A stretch of DNA of 64,000 nucleotides from Parus major (taxonomy: Eukaryota > Chordata > Aves > Passeriformes > Paridae). The notes under the pieces are model-generated. The model was not told the origin of the DNA and did no database searches. It saw nothing but the letters and a program-made list of their open reading frames with translations. Both the position numbers and the translations under genes were made by a program. Location of the stretch: contig NC_031770.1 of NCBI RefSeq assembly GCF_001522545.3, positions 32,744,566 to 32,808,565 on the forward strand, written 5' to 3'. Position 1 is the first letter of the stretch; every line of letters begins with the position of its first letter. Positions 10,816-22,432 of this stretch are shown in pieces.

Positions 10816-12689
10816 CTGTGAAATTAAAAGTTGGATCATTAGTGATTTTTTTGCTGATGGATCTGTGGAGGTATGCATCAAGAACACAACAACCTCACCT
10901 TAGGTACCCCAGTTTTCTGGGTGTCAGTTTCTTCACATGTTAAAAGGAAGATAATGATACCTTTCTCTCACAGAAAGTATTCTGTAAGCATCAACCTTCT
11001 CACATATGAATTATGAGGAAAAATAGTCCAAGTAAATACAGACAGCAGAGTACAATTAAATTCTTTAGCCTTCACATGTATGGGCACAGTCCCACTTTTC
11101 ATTTAGGTAAAGGCACATCTCCCAATCATCATAAATCTTGTTTTGCAGAGATTTCATTAATTGTACACCCCTAGTACCTAGGGGTTTCATATACCCAGAA
11201 TTTCACGCTGAATGTATTGTCTGGCTTTTGTAATCAAAGCATAACCACATGCTCACTCTCTTCCCTTCCTTTGCTTTAGAACAGCTCAAGAAAGGACCGG
11301 TGTGGGTCTGGATGCTATTGACCTCTCATTACCTGTATTTAACAATAGTTCAGCCATCTTCTAAAATAAAGCAAGAAGAAAATCTGCATGTATCTGCTGG
11401 AAAACCATACGTAGGATAAATATTTAAAGGATTCATGCTGGTTTTCTGCAGGCAAACTCTCTCAATACCATGCCTGCAAAGTCTGCCTGGCATGATGAAG
11501 AAAATAAGGGTAATATGAACTATCCAGCATGCTTACCCTTTCACTCCAAAATATTCCCACTGGTATTATTCCCTTAGACGAGATCTCCACAGTCACATGG
11601 ACTAGTTTCTGGTAAAAGCGAATCTTTCTGTAAAGCCTGTGGGAACTCTGAACCCGCACTGATATCTCAGAGCTTGTGCCAGTGCAATTCTCCCTGACTG
11701 CAGATGAGAACCACTCTGCAGGAGTGGGCAGAGGGAAAGTGAAGGATAGGATTGAACCTTGACTCCTTCTGTGGTAGGTGAGCAGAAACAACAAACACCA
11801 ATACTCCAGTGAGAAGGAAATTTGATAGGTGACACATTCTTCATGTCCCCAACCTGGAAATACCACATACCTAAGAATACACAACACTGAGCTATCTTGC
11901 TCCTAAATATTTGCCAAATAGTTGCAACCACAGGAACAAGACCTAATATTATTACTACCTAAATCAGAATATTTCTGAAAGCTTCTTTAATCTGTTAGCC
12001 TGCACAACCTGAAATTTGTGGAGAGTTGGAAAAAACACACATACTGCACTGCAGCCTTTCATTTCTGGATAAGCCAGTAAATTAATTTTGATGCTAAATA
12101 TAAATATGACCAACATCCTAGCTTAATAATCTATTTGGAATATCATCTTTAATTTTTCCCCTGGGTTCTGGTATCTTTGAGGATGCTCTTGTATTCAGCT
12201 CTAGGCTGTCCCCGTAGTCTGGGCTCTATTTGTCTCCAAATATTTTTAACTATACATTATCACTGTTTTCACCGTGTGCTGCCAATACAGCTCTCTTAAT
12301 TGCTTGGCATGCCAGTGCAGAGGACTTGCAAATAGTACTCTGTTACCTCTATCTGCATAATGTGGTTTAATCAGCTTTTCATGGCTGTTAGTTGATTCTG
12401 ACATAATTATGTGGTTACAGTTTTCCTTTCATTTATCAGTCCCATTATTACTATTCCACTTTATCCCTTCTATTAAAAGTAAAGATGAAAGGGTCCTCAC
12501 TGCACACCAGAAGCTGCCAGGATTGCATCTGCATGAACGAGTGTCCTCACAACAGGAGTGCCTGCAGTGTGTCCCCTCCCTGTGAATTAAGAGATTGCCT
12601 TTAGGCTTACGAAGTTTCTCATGCAGAGATAGGGAGGAAGCCTGGGACACTAATGGCTTTTGTTAAATGCCACTCTTTTAGAGATCACC

Positions 12690-12850
12690 ATCTAGCCGGA
12701 GAGCCAAACGAAGCATTAGGCACGCCAGCCTCTCCCCACGAACAGGAGCACAGAGTGGGGAACGCAGGGACCTGACCGTGCGCGGAGCCGGCTCCTGCTG
12801 CCCGGCTGAGGCCCGCAGGGAACAGTGAAGGATGGGCTGCAATGAAGCCA
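12690..12850. other. GC-rich, CpG-containing intronic patch
   Basis: Compared with the AT-rich surroundings this stretch contains several CpGs (for example accgtgcgcggagccggctcc at about 12776-12796). It is too short and too sparse to call a CpG island. It could be an enhancer-like element or an unrecognised old repeat. Confidence 0.4.
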
Positions 12851-13552
12851 TCCACAGATGTGTCTACAGCGCAGTAATGAACCCTGCCTTCCCAAGGTGT
12901 TTCGTCTTGCAGTTGGCTTCTCAGAGCACTGATCAAAGCCTTTCCTGCTTCTGAAGATGTTGTAAGAGCCTTCCCCCATGGGGATTCCCTAATACACGAT
13001 AGAGCAGGGCTCCTCCTTTTCCTTGCTGGGAAAACACAGATATCCTCTGCTGCCTGTTTTCATTAAGCTTTTATAAATTTAAGTTAAATTTTGACTCAAC
13101 CTGAACAGTAGATTATAGCAACAGAAGTTATAGCAAGAGGGCAGACAGTGACTCTATGATGCTTGTTGTGCAAACTGAATTATCTAAGAAACCTGTTTAA
13201 ATGTCAGCCTGTCACTTTGTCATCCTCTCAGCTTAGGTGTGATACATCCCCTTGAAATGCATATACCTATGTAGTAAAACCCCACCTGTCTCCTTTCTTG
13301 TATAACAGCCCCAATAAGTTTGGAGACAAAAAAACCTGTTTCAGAAGCACCTTCTACACTGAGCCTGGTTTTACTGCCTTACTCTGAGGAGAAACTGCTC
13401 TTCTTCCTATTAATCATTAAGCCTATAATCCTTCATAGGAGGCATAAGGGGCAGCAAAGATGTGGTAGTGACAGATTTAGTATGAAGTGGTGTGACATCT
13501 AGATAAGGGAAAAGACTTTCTCTTCCGCTTGAGAGCTGCTGTCATTAGAGAC

Positions 13553-13569
13553 TTTTTTTTTTTTTTTTT
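13553..13569. repeat. T homopolymer run
   Basis: Seventeen consecutive T residues on the plus strand, which is an A-run in the PLD5 transcript. No adjacent retrotransposon was recognised. Confidence 0.95.
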
Positions 13570-16500
13570 GAGTAGTCTCAGAGGAGAAGCAGAAAAAAAA
13601 TCTACATTGTAAGAATCAAAATCTGAGTGTTGCTCCCTGGCTTGTCATCATGGAAACCTTCAGCTAAGCATCATTTGAGGTATCTGTTAAGGCAAAACCC
13701 TTCAGGGCAGGAGCTCTTAAGGCAAAGGAAGCATTTCTTCATCCTGCGTTTTAAAGAGCAATTAATACAGTAATGAAAATGTCACTGAAAAATTTAAGTG
13801 AAGAAGATCTCAAAAAAATCAAAACCTTAATGAAACTAAGGAAGATGAATGTGAAATGAAAATATAGAGTCATAAATATGATTACCTCAAAATGGAACAA
13901 AAGTTTTTGGATGGTAACATGGCACAGTTGCTTGTGAGTGACATTTCCAGGGCATTTGCCAGGGTCTGGGGAAAGGAATGGTTATCTGCATAGAGAATTT
14001 TATGTCCTGTCTTGAGGAGGTTTCTTCTCCTCTTTGTTAAGAACTACCATGCATGCTTTAATCAAAGAATGAAAAATATGGAAGCTGATTTTCCTTGTTT
14101 TTCCCCATGCCATTTACATTTGTGTAGAGCAGCCATTAAAGACTACCAAATTACCATTTGACTTTCTTGACAATAAGCTTTTTTTTAAAGCACCAGAAAA
14201 GTGAATAATTATACTTGTCTTAAGAAATGTAGCTTCCTCCCACTACAATGATACTCTAACTGCAGAACTCATTTAGCTATGAAAAATAATAAATACGGCC
14301 TAGATAGATAATAATTTTTATGAGAAGAGGAGGAACTTCTTGTTAAACTGGACGAAAAGCAGCATTTCACAAACAGGACTTTTTGCTTTTTCTTCTTCCA
14401 TGTACATTCATAGGCATCCTATGCAAAAGGAAGAAAAAACATGGGAAACGAACCTTAACAATCTAGGCTGTGAACACAGAGCACCATAAGATTCTTACAC
14501 TGAGAAATTTTTCAGGTATGTTTGGGTCACAGGCCAGAGGGGGTGTATGATGCGTCCTTGCCCTGCACTGTGCAGACGAGACAGCTCATTTTATATTTAC
14601 CTTGAGCTACACTCTGAGAGACAGCCCTACTGTGTAGGCAAGCTACTATTTGACCTACATAGGAGTCACACAATCTGGTTCACAGCTTGCAGTATCTGAG
14701 TTGTGGCAAATGTAGCAGGAAGCTTTAGAAAACCCCTTGTTTAAAGCAAAAGTTTTTAGTAGTTGTTCACACCTGAACACGAACCTGTAAACAACAGGCA
14801 GCTCTCCTCAGGCATGAACTGCCACTTGCCCAAAAGGACTGGCCAGTGGCAGATGCCAGCAATCCACTGCCTGTGCTATAGAAACTCTGGATTAACTACA
14901 GGTAGCCTATTGCACACAAAATTTACTAAAGTAGACTTTTGGTATACGGGGTAGTGCATGCATCTGTTATTTTGCCTGTGCTTGAAAAAGTATTTAACTG
15001 TGCATTCGAGCCTCTGATTTTTTTAATGATGACTTTCTAAATGAATGACTGAGCAAACATAGAATCACAACAGGCGTTGTGAGTAATGGATAACAAAAAG
15101 CATTCCATACTGATAAATAAGTTACTAAAGACTAAGATTTAAGTAGCTTCTAAAGAAAAGTAATGTATTATGTATTCATTATCAGCTTAAGACAAATCAC
15201 AGATATTTACAGTGGTACACTAATCTTTCCATAAAATATGCTCTAATTATCCAGTTACCTGGCACTCCAAACATACTTTCTTTTTCAGTATCAGGCTTGC
15301 TTACCTGATCCCTACTGCTGACCTCCCTTACATTTTCATGTGGTATCCTTTAATACTGAATGAGTATTTCCCAATACCACCACTGAAGGGCTGCCTCTGT
15401 GCAGCTATTCTTTACCTCTCTTTACCAAAACCTGCTGAGCAGATATGCGTGCCCATCCCATGCCAGGCACAGGTGACAGCCGAGGCAGTTGCAGCCTGTG
15501 GCAGCAATGGAGGAGGAGAAGGGCATTCAGATGGCAGTGACCATCAACAGCAAGAGAGTCAGAGATTTGAGAAAGGTAGAAGTGCTTCTTTGTGCAGAGT
15601 TGCTCACTGTGACTGTTGTAGCACACTTTGCTGGAAGAGGCTGACGGGAGTAGTGCTAATCACAAATGCACTCAGTGTAATGACCCCATTCAGGCAGCCC
15701 TCATTTTGATGTAAACCAAACGTGCAACCTGATGCTGAACAGGCTGAGAAGTCTATAGCCTGGCCTCTCTCTCACAAAACCTCTGCAGGTATTACAGCTA
15801 ACCACAACAGCAAAAGGATGTGCCTCAGCTAACACTTCACTAGAAACTGCAACTTACCCTTACATTCCTGAGACAAAAATCCTTCTTCTATGCTTTGCTA
15901 GTAATACAGCATAGAGACTGCACACTTTGTTATGTTAAAATCAAAAGTAAATCAGTGAAATCCAAATCCAGCACAGTCCTGCTTCTACTCCAAGTTCCAT
16001 TTTTTCTCTTCCTGTTTGCTTTTACTTGTTGCTGGGAAAATGGGAACTACATTGATATTGGGAAATACTGAACAGAAAACATTAATACAAATGGGAAAGC
16101 ACTGTTTTCTCAGGAAGTTAATATAACTCTGTCTAGCTTAAACTATCGGAAAGTGAATAAATCTAAATTAACAGCATCTTTCAATGTCAGAAATCATCTA
16201 GGGCACAATAAATGTTCTTACTTGAATTCACTGCCATTTTGACAACCACAAATTGCTTTTGACTATTACTTACAGAATTCAAACAGATTAATTTTTGAGA
16301 TCGTTTCATTGTTTAATTGTGCAACTTTGCTGTTTTCTATAGACACTTTTATTGACTCAGTGGTATTTTTAAAATCCTACATTCAGCTTTCAACCATTCT
16401 CATATTAATCACTTTTTCAGTCTTGCATTTGGATCTCTCTTGTGCCTGGCCCATGTCCTGCAGTTTTGTAGGCTTTACATTTCTGTCATCTAAGGCTAAA

Positions 16501-18985
16501 GGTTAATTTTCTATCATGTTGGTTTTAAGTAATTTGAAAATAATTGCCAGGTAGAATTTCTAATGAACTAGGAAAAAAGCCCTTCCACTTGACAAAAGAA
16601 TGATTTCCTGGCTCAGGTTGAAATTTCAATCTCATCACTGAAAATGGAAAACTGTCATTCAAGCCACTGTGCTGGAAATAAATCTTATCATGTGACCAAG
16701 AAAAGGTGATGCATTTGATAGAGAGTGCACCCAGCATTGACACTATCACTATAAAACCATGACATGTTTTCACCAAAGGAAAGGAAGTGATATAACTGGA
16801 GTGACTGTACCACTGAAGCTGATAAATCTGAATTGTCAGCCACCAGCAGTCCACTGGTCTTTAATTCTCACCTTTAGAAAGTACATTTGATAGATTTGGA
16901 GCTGTAGTTCATGCAGAATTTAAGTCCCAAGAAGTTACAACTTTATATGTTATTTTTACTAATACAACTTAACAATAAAACCTAATGATAAAAAGATGCC
17001 ATGACAATCCAGAGATCTTTGAGGAGCTGCTAATTTTTGTATTCCCTTATTTTTTTCAGTGATCCACAGGCAAAGAAAACAAAACTGCACAGTGATGCTC
17101 TACTAATTTCCACTTCACTTCAGCCACACCATTGTTTTTCAAAGCACCCTGATCTTAAGAAAATCATGCTGAGAAAAAAAGTCTTAGCATTTCATTTCTG
17201 CTGAAAAGTTCTGCTGCTGACATGAAAGCAAGTTAGACATCCAGGCAGAAGGGGGGCTTCTTTTAAAATGCTGTGTTTTAAAAAGAATTTTGTGATGAAG
17301 AAGTTGCAATGCATCTTCAAAACAGAAAACCAGAAATCCCCTGTGTCCTCATCACATTAGAAAGAAGCCCCATCATGATTTTTCTTATTCAGCCATCTGT
17401 TCTATTGATACAAAAAACTCAGCAAAAATAAATTTGTTTGTAGAAAAAATTCAGTCGTATTTTTGTTTAAACCATGGACCGCTCTGTGATGATGTTTACA
17501 TAGATCCTACCACAGAATTGTGAGTGCAAGTTTGGGGTTTTTACTGCTGTTGTTTAAGCTCACTAACAAACCAAGCCTGACACATGGCTAATTGTCAGAG
17601 CGAGCCAGAAAGCAGAACTGAATTAGTTAAAAATTTGTTGCCATATATTCTATCAGCATAATTAATATCACTTGGCATAATCACAGCCTAATTTATAATT
17701 TTCAAATGAATTTTCAGTTTATAGTTTCATTACCCCCTCAAAGCAAGCACAAGTGTCTTCTTCAGGGGAAATGGAAGCTTACAACTACAAGAAAACATTT
17801 TTCCAGGATCATGTTTGATTTATTTCTTGTTTTACTGCAGGAAATCTAATTAATATGAATTCTAATTTGATTCTCTTTATCTTTTGAATAGTTTTGTTCT
17901 TTTTGTAAGAAAAGTGCAAGCTGGGAAAAAAAGGATCAGATTGTGTTGGTCACCCATCTCACTGCTGGCAAGCTGCACCACATTTCAGTCTTGGTGTCAT
18001 TCACATGACATTAAAAAATTTGCTTCTCCAGCAGAACCATAAAAAAAATTAACAAGTGAAGACCCTGCTAGCTTCTGAAAAGGACTGGACTCTCCTTCAC
18101 CATGTATATGCGTATACCTCCCTGAAGCCTGTTTCCATCTTCCATGCACCACAGCCTGTTCTGTCAGCCCTTACCTTGCAGTCTCTTCACGCAGCTAGAA
18201 ATCACAGCACGAGCCCTTAGCATTTGTTCTCATCCTTTGCAATGCTGCAAAGGGCAGCCTTCATACATCTTCTGCTGTGCAACAGAGAGAGGAGAGTGCA
18301 AAGGGCTTATCTCAGAGTAAGGGCAATATTTATGTCTAAACAGTTTCTTTGGGGCTTTCAGATCCATGGCCTTCAGGGAAGTGGAACAGCATGTAGTTGA
18401 CTAATTGGATGCATTATTTATAACATTACTGACACACAGAGTGAGTTTTCCTTTTGCAAACTGAATAGAAATTGGTAGTAGGCATGCTGGGGACACAAAC
18501 TGGGACAATGACATTGCATATGAATTATTGATATAACTGTTAAGCTTTGCCAGACAACCTGATCAGAATTAGAAACATGTTTTCTTGGTGTAAGCAGAGG
18601 GCCAAAGTCGTTAATTAATTTTTGACTGAGCCTTGATTAAATTCAGTGTACAGGACCTTGAGGTAAGCTAGAAATCCAAGCAGTTTAGATACGTAAGGCA
18701 ATTTAGCCAAATTTAGCCAAACAGACATCCCCAGAACAATGGCTACTCAATATGAAAATTTATTTTAGAAATCCATTGTGCTCTCTTGTCCTTTTCTCCT
18801 GAGTAACAATCTTAGATATTTGTGAGGTTTCTGGCTGCTTCAACATGGAAGCAATGCCTCATGTAAAGATACGATCTTGGTATAGGGCCCTAGGAAGAAA
18901 ACTTTTCTTTTTCTTTTATACATTTAAATGTAATTAAATTAATACATCATATTTCTGCGTCTTGACTCTTAACAGTAAAATTTGG

Positions 18986-19437
18986 AACACAGAACCACAG
19001 ACTGTGTAAGGCTGGAAGGATCCACTGGAGGTCATCTAGTCTAGCCTCCCTACTACCAGGGTCATCCTAGATGACCGTGCATTATAATGTCATAGATGAC
19101 ATTGCACAGGATGGCACCCAGACAGTTCTTGAGTAGCTCCAGTGATGGAGACTCCATAACCTCTCCAGACAATCTGCTGCACTGCACAGACACCCACACA
19201 GTAAAGTAAAGTAAACTTTACAGTATGAGTAAAGTTCTCCCTCATATTCAGGTGGAACTTCCTGTGCATCAGAGCCATTGCCTCTTGTCCTATTGCTTGC
19301 CACCATACAGAACCTGGCTCCATCCTCAACATCCTCCCTTGAGATACTTACAGACATTGATAAAATCCCCACTTAACCATCTCTTCTCCAGGGTAAACAG
19401 GGTGAGTTTCCTCAGCTATTTCTTGTGAGGTGCTCTA
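18986..19437 (-). mobile_element. CR1 LINE 3' fragment
   Basis: Read on the plus strand it shows the reverse-complement CR1 3' end in order: acaga(a)ccacag, gaaggatccactggaggtcatctagtc, gagactccataacctctcc, cctcatattcaggtggaacttcctg, cctcttgtcctattgcttgccacca, cctggctccatcctc, and tctcttctccagggtaaacag. It is about 450 bp and diverged, with a local insertion of repeated gtaaa units at about 19201-19240. The orientation is the same as PLD5. It is truncated at its 5' end, as is usual for CR1. Confidence 0.9.
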
Positions 19438-21112
19438 GCATGACATTTGAAAGAAATGCCTAGTAAGTCATCGCACTGATTAGAAAAAGTTGCTTGTCCA
19501 GTATCACGATTTCTACAGTTCTCTGGAGACACACTTAACAATTCTGTTTGCAGGCGCTGCCTGCCCAATACACCTCCCTCATGCATTAATATTTTTAATT
19601 AAGTTTCCCACTGAGCAGCTCCAGTGAAATGTCAATGACTTCACTGTTTTGATGGCTGCTGTTTACTTAGGAAAGTTAAGAGAGGTGACTGCATGGTGAC
19701 TTCTAAACCTTGATGCTTATGATGGCAGTATCAAAATCTGAAAAGGTTAGTGATGACATGAACACTGCACATTCATATGGAAGGAATGCTTTGTCAGAAT
19801 CTATTTTGTTCTGCTTAATGACTTATGGGTATAGAAAGATGAGATTTTATTCTGAACTGCAGAATCATTTGTCTTTTATAAAATAACTGAAATTATTGTC
19901 CTTCCTTACCCTGACTCATGGAGATTTATGCCATGATATTTCAGCCTGATTTACTGTGTGCCTTCTTTACAGGACAATACCAAATCCAGTTTTCCATGAA
20001 AGGATTCAAACTTTCAAGCAGGAGGTGACTGGGCTCCATCTGGGAACCTTTTGGAGTTGAGGCATTTTTGAATGACGATGTTTTCCTAGGGAGGAACTGT
20101 CATCTGTGCAATATCAAAGTGAGTGTGCATGGGTGGAATCACATACTGGGAATACACTTTCATGATTATTTTAATGTTGTGATTTTAATTGTTGAGTTGA
20201 ACAAGATTGATCTGATGGGGTATGCTAATAACTAAATCCCTCTGAGAGGAATCTGCCTCCATTTGTTAACATCGCTGACCAAGATTAGTTGCCAGCAAAT
20301 TCTTGTGGAAGATGACAGAATAGACTGTGGTGCATAAGCTCCCCCATCAGAGATTCAGCTGGGATTTAATGAACAAATTTTCTTTCAGCATAACATAAAT
20401 CAGATTTTTGGGAAAGTGATGGATTTACTGGGTTTTTTTTAATATCCATTTAAGTTTACTGGTAATTTCAGACCACCCATGGGTAGATTGCTGCAAATAG
20501 ACTTTACAGACATGTGCCTAGAAACAATTTTCATCTCTGTGACCGCTGTCTTTTTCTCTTTTTTATTTTTTTTTAAAGGCAAGACAACTTCCAGGTGAGC
20601 TATTTGTGATGCAGTTTCTGGGAGATCCTCCCAAACAGTTTTTATAAATTTCAACAGCTTAACTTTTAGGCTACTGAGTCTGATCCCTAGGCCATGGACT
20701 TGTGCAAGCACACCTCACCAGTGCTGTCTATTCACCTCAGTATTTGCTTTGATATAGTAGAAGAGGTCTTAAAAGCTGTCTCCTTTTTTTGCACACACTT
20801 ATATGGATGATTTTCTGTGTGCAGTAATGTACAGTTTGTGTTCTGGCAGCAAATTCCTGCATGCCTCCGGTTCCCTAAACACTTTCAGAACCCATCCAAA
20901 ATTCTCAAATCTGACAATGCTAGTAAACTGATATTATCTGTCAAGTATCTGAGGGACCAGTAAAAAAACAGAACCAATCACACTCACTTTGCAATATCTA
21001 TGACTCTTAATTAAAACAGAGTAATGGTATGGCAAGTATTAAAAAGCAAACAGATGATTATGAGGTTAGTTTTACTGGAGAAAAAACCTTCTATTTTCCT
21101 TTGGGTTTTGGA

Positions 21113-21272
21113 GATCCAACTACCTGAATATGCCATGCTGCTATGGAAAGAAGTTCATCAATTCAAAATGGATATTCCCTAATTTTGCTCTGCAGGCTTA
21201 TTATTTATTGATTTACAATCTATTCTTGATTACTCCAACAGCAGGTAAACCTGTCCACAGGACTTCCACAGC
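21113..21272. repeat. Direct repeat copy 1 (unidentified unit, about 160 bp)
   Basis: The unit includes tacctgaatatgccatgctg, attccctaattttgctctgc and caggtaaacctgt. A diverged second copy starts 434 bp to the right. The unit is followed directly by a run of 16 A residues (21273-21288). I do not recognise it as a known family. Confidence 0.75.
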
Positions 21273-21306
21273 AAAAAAAAAAAAAAAATGATGGGAAGAA
21301 AATAGT

Positions 21307-21530
21307 ATCATAGAGTAGTTTGGATTGAAAATGTCCATAAAGATCATCTAGTTCCAAACCCCCTGCTATAGGAGGGGATGCCATCCACTAGACCATCCAA
21401 CCTGTCCTTGAACATTTTCCAGGGATGGAGCATCTACAGTTTCTCTGGGTCAACCCGTTCCAGTGCCTCACTATCCTGACAGAACTTCTTCCTAATATCC
21501 TATCTAAATCTATTCACATTAGGCCTGGCA
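21307..21530 (-). mobile_element. CR1 LINE 3' fragment between two diverged direct repeats
   Basis: The plus strand starts atcatagagtagtttgg and continues with gatcatctagttccaaaccccctgc, ccttgaacattttccaggg, gttccagtgcctcac and acttcttcctaatatcctatctaaatct, all diagnostic of the CR1 3' end in reverse complement. It is about 220 bp. It lies between the two copies of a 160-bp direct repeat (see separate entries). Confidence 0.88.
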
Positions 21531-21546
21531 TTCAGAAATATTCAGG

Positions 21547-21712
21547 TATCCAGCTACCTGAACATGCCATGCTGCTTTAGAAAGAAGTCTGTTTATCTGT
21601 TCAAACAGAATATTCCTTAATTTTGCTCTGCAGGTTTATTACTTACTTATTTACAATTTATTATTGATTATTCCAACAGTAGATAAACCTGTTTCACAGA
21701 ACTTTCAGAGCA
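21547..21712. repeat. Direct repeat copy 2 (unidentified unit, about 165 bp)
   Basis: It aligns with copy 1 over its whole length: tacctgaacatgccatgctg, attccttaattttgctctgc, and agataaacctgt. Identity is roughly 80 percent by eye. It is followed by an A-rich stretch (about 21716-21740), again like copy 1. Confidence 0.75.
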
Positions 21713-22380
21713 ACTGAAAAAATCAACAAAAAATAAAAAAGACAAGATCTATCATTTCAGAGGTCAGAAACAGAGTGATAAGCATATTCATACTGTCAAC
21801 AGAAATAAAATAAAAATGTGCAGCAAGCTGTTGATATATTTTGCCCTCTCCTACACTAAATACAGACACATAATGCAGGTGATGAATTCATTGGTGCATG
21901 TGGGAATGGAACACAACAATGGGAGAAGTATGACAAACAGGAATACCTTCTGAGCTCCTCGGCGCTGGGAATCAGCACTGCACCTAGAGAAACTAGCCAA
22001 GCTGAGAGGACTTTCTGGCTTCAACTGCAAGGTGAATATATAGATCCCATGCTGTTTTCAGCTGGTAAATCACAAAACCAGAAGCCCACAGGAGTAAGGA
22101 GGAATCAACGGCACACACAAGTGGAGCAGCCGCATTACCAACATTCCTGTTCAGCTTTAACCAGCCTTCTGTGAGCAATGCACAGCAATGGTAAGCAAGA
22201 GACAAAGAGTCCTTTTGCTTCACTGATATTTATTTGTAAATAGTGGATGCATAGGTAAAAAATTTCAAGCAGAGTAGACATAACAGGCAACACTGACTGT
22301 CCTGATTTACTGGATGTAACAGAGGAAAAGCAGTCTATCTCAGTTAAAGAATCAAACAAAATATTGTATTTCCAAAAATG

Positions 22381-22432
22381 CAAACTTTACACCCTTTACA
22401 CTTTTACACAAACTTTACACTTTACACTTTTA
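22381..22432. repeat. Imperfect ACTTTAC-type tandem repeat
   Basis: Repeated caaactttacac and ctttacactttt units occur about five times with small length differences. It is low-complexity sequence with no evident function. Confidence 0.8.

Noticed and set aside
11462..11931. Overlapping minus-strand open frames of 141 and 109 codons
   Set aside because: They lie in the 18.9-kb intron. The neighbouring PLD5 exons join in frame without them, and the peptides match nothing I know in this family.
15338..15709. A 123-codon open frame on the plus strand
   Set aside because: It is low-complexity in places, has no domain and no conserved start context. It is treated as chance.
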